Shown here: one piece after another, positions 61,910 to 64,000 of the stretch | How the letters are laid out: every line of letters begins with the position of its first letter | Numbering within the stretch: position 1 is the stretch's first letter | Assembly: GCF_024171535.1 (NCBI RefSeq) | Contig: NZ_JALJZV010000013.1 | Span: 34,591 to 98,590 of the forward strand | Reading direction: 5' to 3' | Source of the DNA: Flavobacterium sp. HSC-61S13 | GTDB lineage: Bacteria; Bacteroidota; Bacteroidia; Flavobacteriales; Flavobacteriaceae | DNA length: 64,000 bases | The notes under the pieces: model-generated | Databases searched by the model: none | The model's input: only the letters and a program-made list of their open reading frames with translations | What the model was told of the DNA's origin: nothing | Made by a program: the position numbers and the translations under genes

Positions 61910-63283
61910 TTACGAATCAGCAAATTTGCGAATCTGCCCGTTGCGCCATAGCAATAAGAGCAATCCCAGTACAGCATAACTGCACAGAATGATTACGGTA
62001 ATAGTACTTACGGCATCTGTCATATTTTCTTTAGGCATAAACAGGGTGAGTACCGATAAGCCGATACCTGCTCCCATAAAATAGGAGGTGCTCGACAAAC
62101 TCGAGGCTAGTCCATAATGCTCTGCGGGAATACCTTCAATGCATAATAAGGATAGGCTGGTAAAACAAATCGTCATTCCTATACCCGACACACAGGCTGC
62201 AGATAGTAAGATTAAAAATAGTGGATAGTCAAATACCAAGGTCAAAATTAAGAGCAGACCTCCCAGAGACATTAATGACATACCGATGACGCCCAGTTGT
62301 AAAATATGAACTCTTTTCATAATAGCTGGCAGTATAAACTTGGCAACTACTGCAGATAAAATGCTAAAGGGAACCAATAGTAATCCTGATTCAGCAGCGG
62401 TATAATTCATGTCTCGTTGTAATATCAAGGCGATTAAAAAGAGGTAGCCAATAAAAAAACATCCTAAGGTAAAGAACACAGCATTAGCGGTGATTATGGT
62501 TTTCGAGCTAAAAACGCTGAGATTGATTAAAGGATTTGGAATGGTCTTTAATCTTTTATAAATCACGAAAAACAGTATAATGGAAGTAGCTAGCGATCCC
62601 ATTATGGTCAGATAATTGGTGTCGAAATCTGCAAATTGATGAATACCATAGGTAAATAGCAACAAGCTAAACACTAAAAGTATGCTGGACAAATAGTCTG
62701 TTTTCTCGCTGCGGATACTCACGGGATCTTTGTCAAGTAAAAAGTATGAAGCGATTAAAACCACAACGAGTATGGGAACATTGATTAAAAAAACCCAATG
62801 CCATCCCCAATAGGTGCTAATTAAACCACCGACAGCAAGTCCGCTTCCGGAGCCTATGGCTGCAAACGAACTAAAAATACCAATAGCTTTACTGCGTTCC
62901 TGTGGTTCGGTAAAAGTGTGGGTTACTATGGATATGGCTGAAGGCATGATTAAAGCAGCGCCAAGACCTTGTAGTGCTCTAAAGAAGGCAAGTGCAGTAA
63001 AAGATGTCGATAATCCGGCGCCTAAGGAGCTTATCAGGAAAAGAGCGGCACCTACAGTAAATATCTTTTTGCGTCCGACCACATCCGAGAGTTTTCCACC
63101 TATAATTAGGAAACCACCATATAGTAGCACGTATAAGGTTTGTAGCCATTGTAGAGTGTCGTTACTGACTTGAAATTGATTTTGAATAGCGGGAATGGTT
63201 AGATTTATGATCGCGATATCAAGCGCTTCCACAAAAACCCCCATCGAGGCTATAATCAAAATAATATTTTTCTTTAAATCCAT
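61910..63283 (-). CDS. MFS transporter, DHA2 (EmrB/QacA-type) drug efflux family
   Basis: A 457-residue inner-membrane protein with about fourteen hydrophobic helices, the DHA2 number. Helix 1 has EALDIAIINLTIPAIQ with the conserved acidic residue in membrane segment 1. GGKLSDVVGRKKIF is MFS motif A, and RALQGLGAALIMPSAISI and GLAVGGLISTYWGWHWVFLI are the B and C motifs. It likely exports drugs or metabolites by proton antiport. It is divergent from the Lrp/AsnC regulator 74 bp away, which may control it. Confidence 0.93.
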   Translation of the reverse strand: MDLKKNIILIIASMGVFVEALDIAIINLTIPAIQNQFQVSNDTLQWLQTLYVLLYGGFLIIGGKLSDVVGRKKIFTVGAALFLISSLGAGLSTSFTALAFFRALQGLGAALIMPSAISIVTHTFTEPQERSKAIGIFSSFAAIGSGSGLAVGGLISTYWGWHWVFLINVPILVVVLIASYFLLDKDPVSIRSEKTDYLSSILLVFSLLLFTYGIHQFADFDTNYLTIMGSLATSIILFFVIYKRLKTIPNPLINLSVFSSKTIITANAVFFTLGCFFIGYLFLIALILQRDMNYTAAESGLLLVPFSILSAVVAKFILPAIMKRVHILQLGVIGMSLMSLGGLLLILTLVFDYPLFLILLSAACVSGIGMTICFTSLSLLCIEGIPAEHYGLASSLSSTSYFMGAGIGLSVLTLFMPKENMTDAVSTITVIILCSYAVLGLLLLLWRNGQIRKFADS

Positions 63284-63302
63284 TTTTTTAAATTTGTCCG
63301 CG

Positions 63303-63310
63303 CAAAAGTA
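63303..63310 (-). promoter_or_regulatory. -7 box of the MFS exporter gene
   Basis: TACTTTTG on the minus strand, 19 bp before the ATG, with a TTG 13 bp further upstream (short spacer). Confidence 0.45.
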
Positions 63311-63370
63311 AATAGATTAGCATCAATGTCATTAAAATATTTAAAATTTAGAACAGAATGTTTTTATATG

Positions 63371-63378
63371 TACCTTTG
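63371..63378 (+). promoter_or_regulatory. -7 box of the Lrp/AsnC regulator
   Basis: TACCTTTG, 18 bp before the ATG at 63397. It shows that the upstream in-frame ATG at 63358 cannot be the start from this promoter. Confidence 0.5.
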
Positions 63379-63396
63379 ATAGAACAAAATGCTTTA

Positions 63397-63900
63397 ATGA
63401 GTCATACAATGCCTAGCAAAACAGAACAAGCCAAAAATGTTACCTATCAAATAGACGATAAAGACAGAGAGATTTTAAAAATTCTCGAGAACAATGCTAA
63501 ATGGACGGTACGTCAAATCGCATCTCAGATTAACCTTAGTCCGACGCCCACTCATGAGAGAATCAAACGGATGGAGAAAAGCGGTGTTATTAAGCAATAC
63601 GTGGCTGTTTTAGATAAGAAAAAGGTTAATAAGGGGATTATGGTTTTGTGTATGATTACGTTGAGTAGGCATAATAAAAAGGCCGGTTCTGAATTCATCA
63701 ATACGGTACTTCAATTTAAGGAAGTTGTCGAGTGCTATAATATTTCCGGAGACTTTGATTTTATGCTAAAAATATTAGCGGAAAGCATGGATAGTTATCA
63801 TAATTTTTTTGTCAATCAGTTGACCGAGATCGAAGGGATAGCACAAACCAAAAGTATTTTTGTCATGGATATCATTAAAGAAACTCACGAAGTACTTTAG
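63397..63900 (+). CDS. Lrp/AsnC-family transcriptional regulator
   Basis: A 167-residue regulator (if ATG 63397, MSHTMPSKTEQAKNV, is used; ATG 63409 is also possible). The N-terminal helix-turn-helix is shown by DKDREILKILENNAKWTVRQ and INLSPTPTHERIKRMEKSG. The C-terminal RAM (ligand-binding) domain has VECYNISGDFDFMLKILAES (about 118-137). Such proteins sense amino acids and act as global or local regulators. Divergent from the MFS exporter, so it may regulate it. Confidence 0.93.
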   Translation: MSHTMPSKTEQAKNVTYQIDDKDREILKILENNAKWTVRQIASQINLSPTPTHERIKRMEKSGVIKQYVAVLDKKKVNKGIMVLCMITLSRHNKKAGSEFINTVLQFKEVVECYNISGDFDFMLKILAESMDSYHNFFVNQLTEIEGIAQTKSIFVMDIIKETHEVL

Positions 63901-63910
63901 GGGAGGCCTA

Positions 63911-64000
63911 TACGCTGATACGCTGATACGCTGATACGCTGATACGCTGATACGCTGATACGCTGATACGCTGATACGCTGATACGCTGATACGCTGATA
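63911..64000. repeat. 8-bp tandem repeat running off the window
   Basis: The unit TACGCTGA is repeated without a visible mismatch about 11 times (63911-64000) to the window edge, starting 11 bp after the regulator stop codon. Total length is unknown because the array is cut. Confidence 0.97.

Noticed and set aside
1..64000. tRNA, rRNA, CRISPR array, insertion sequence or prophage
   Set aside because: No cloverleaf, rRNA-like stretch, regularly spaced direct repeats with unique spacers, transposase or phage protein was recognised; the tandem arrays have no spacers.

Overview
The window is chromosomal DNA from a member of the Bacteroidota, most likely the family Flavobacteriaceae (genus not determined). 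Three things point there. First, about two dozen intergenic copies of the Bacteroidota -7 promoter box TAnnTTTG sit just upstream of genes, with almost no Shine-Dalgarno sequences. Second, there are type IX secretion system (T9SS) cargo proteins and PorP/SprF- and PorE-like partners. Third, gene neighbourhoods such as pdxA-DUF177-rpmF-fabH-accB-accC and rimP-nusA-infB are typical of this group. I see no rRNA, tRNA, integrase, transposase, prophage or CRISPR array.

Layout. 1-4370 (minus strand): fatty-acid initiation genes (accC, cut by the window edge, accB, fabH), rpmF, DUF177 and pdxA, divergent from ribE. 5149-7595: a DUF1266 protein, then an ECF sigma factor, a 70-residue protein and an MscS-like membrane protein. 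7860-17909: a surface cassette of three paralogous secreted proteins with a shared C-terminus, an 899-residue protein with six 96-98-residue repeats, a T9SS type-B cargo protein, a PorP/SprF protein and a PorE-like OmpA protein. 18054-29507: housekeeping and lipid genes (LD-carboxypeptidase, YraN, PepSY membrane protein, bacilliredoxin, plsC, acyl-ACP desaturase, HD hydrolase, universal stress protein) and rimP-nusA-infB with a hairpin in its leader. 29842-39253: zinc peptidase, EamA transporter, endonuclease-like protein, T9SS type-A metalloprotease, ribF, HTTM protein, LpxH, QueD-like protein, enoyl-CoA hydratase.

39769-47969 is a second surface cassette. It holds a 1,488-residue bipartite-repeat protein, two proteins with the QVGIGT-type N-terminus, and a second type-B cargo protein paralogous to the first. 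48162-54030 holds tdk, rsmI, an OsmC protein, recJ and asd. 54150-59599 holds an aromatic amino acid permease and a probable metal-linked cluster: two small membrane/secreted proteins ending in LRxPP flank a TonB-dependent receptor, followed by a His-rich DUF4625 lipoprotein. 59719-64000 holds a prolyl oligopeptidase, an MFS exporter, an Lrp/AsnC regulator and an 8-bp tandem repeat that runs off the end.

The most interesting content is the pair of surface cassettes. Twice in one window, proteins with a QVGIGT/LDI/GVLIPR N-terminus and no recognisable T9SS sorting domain lie directly before a ~420-residue type-B cargo protein. In one case the outer-membrane PorP partner and a peptidoglycan-binding OmpA protein follow. 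I infer that these form a multi-subunit surface fibre or adhesin whose sorting-domain-bearing member is the carrier or anchor. The family assignments are supported by sequence motifs; the assembly model is inference.
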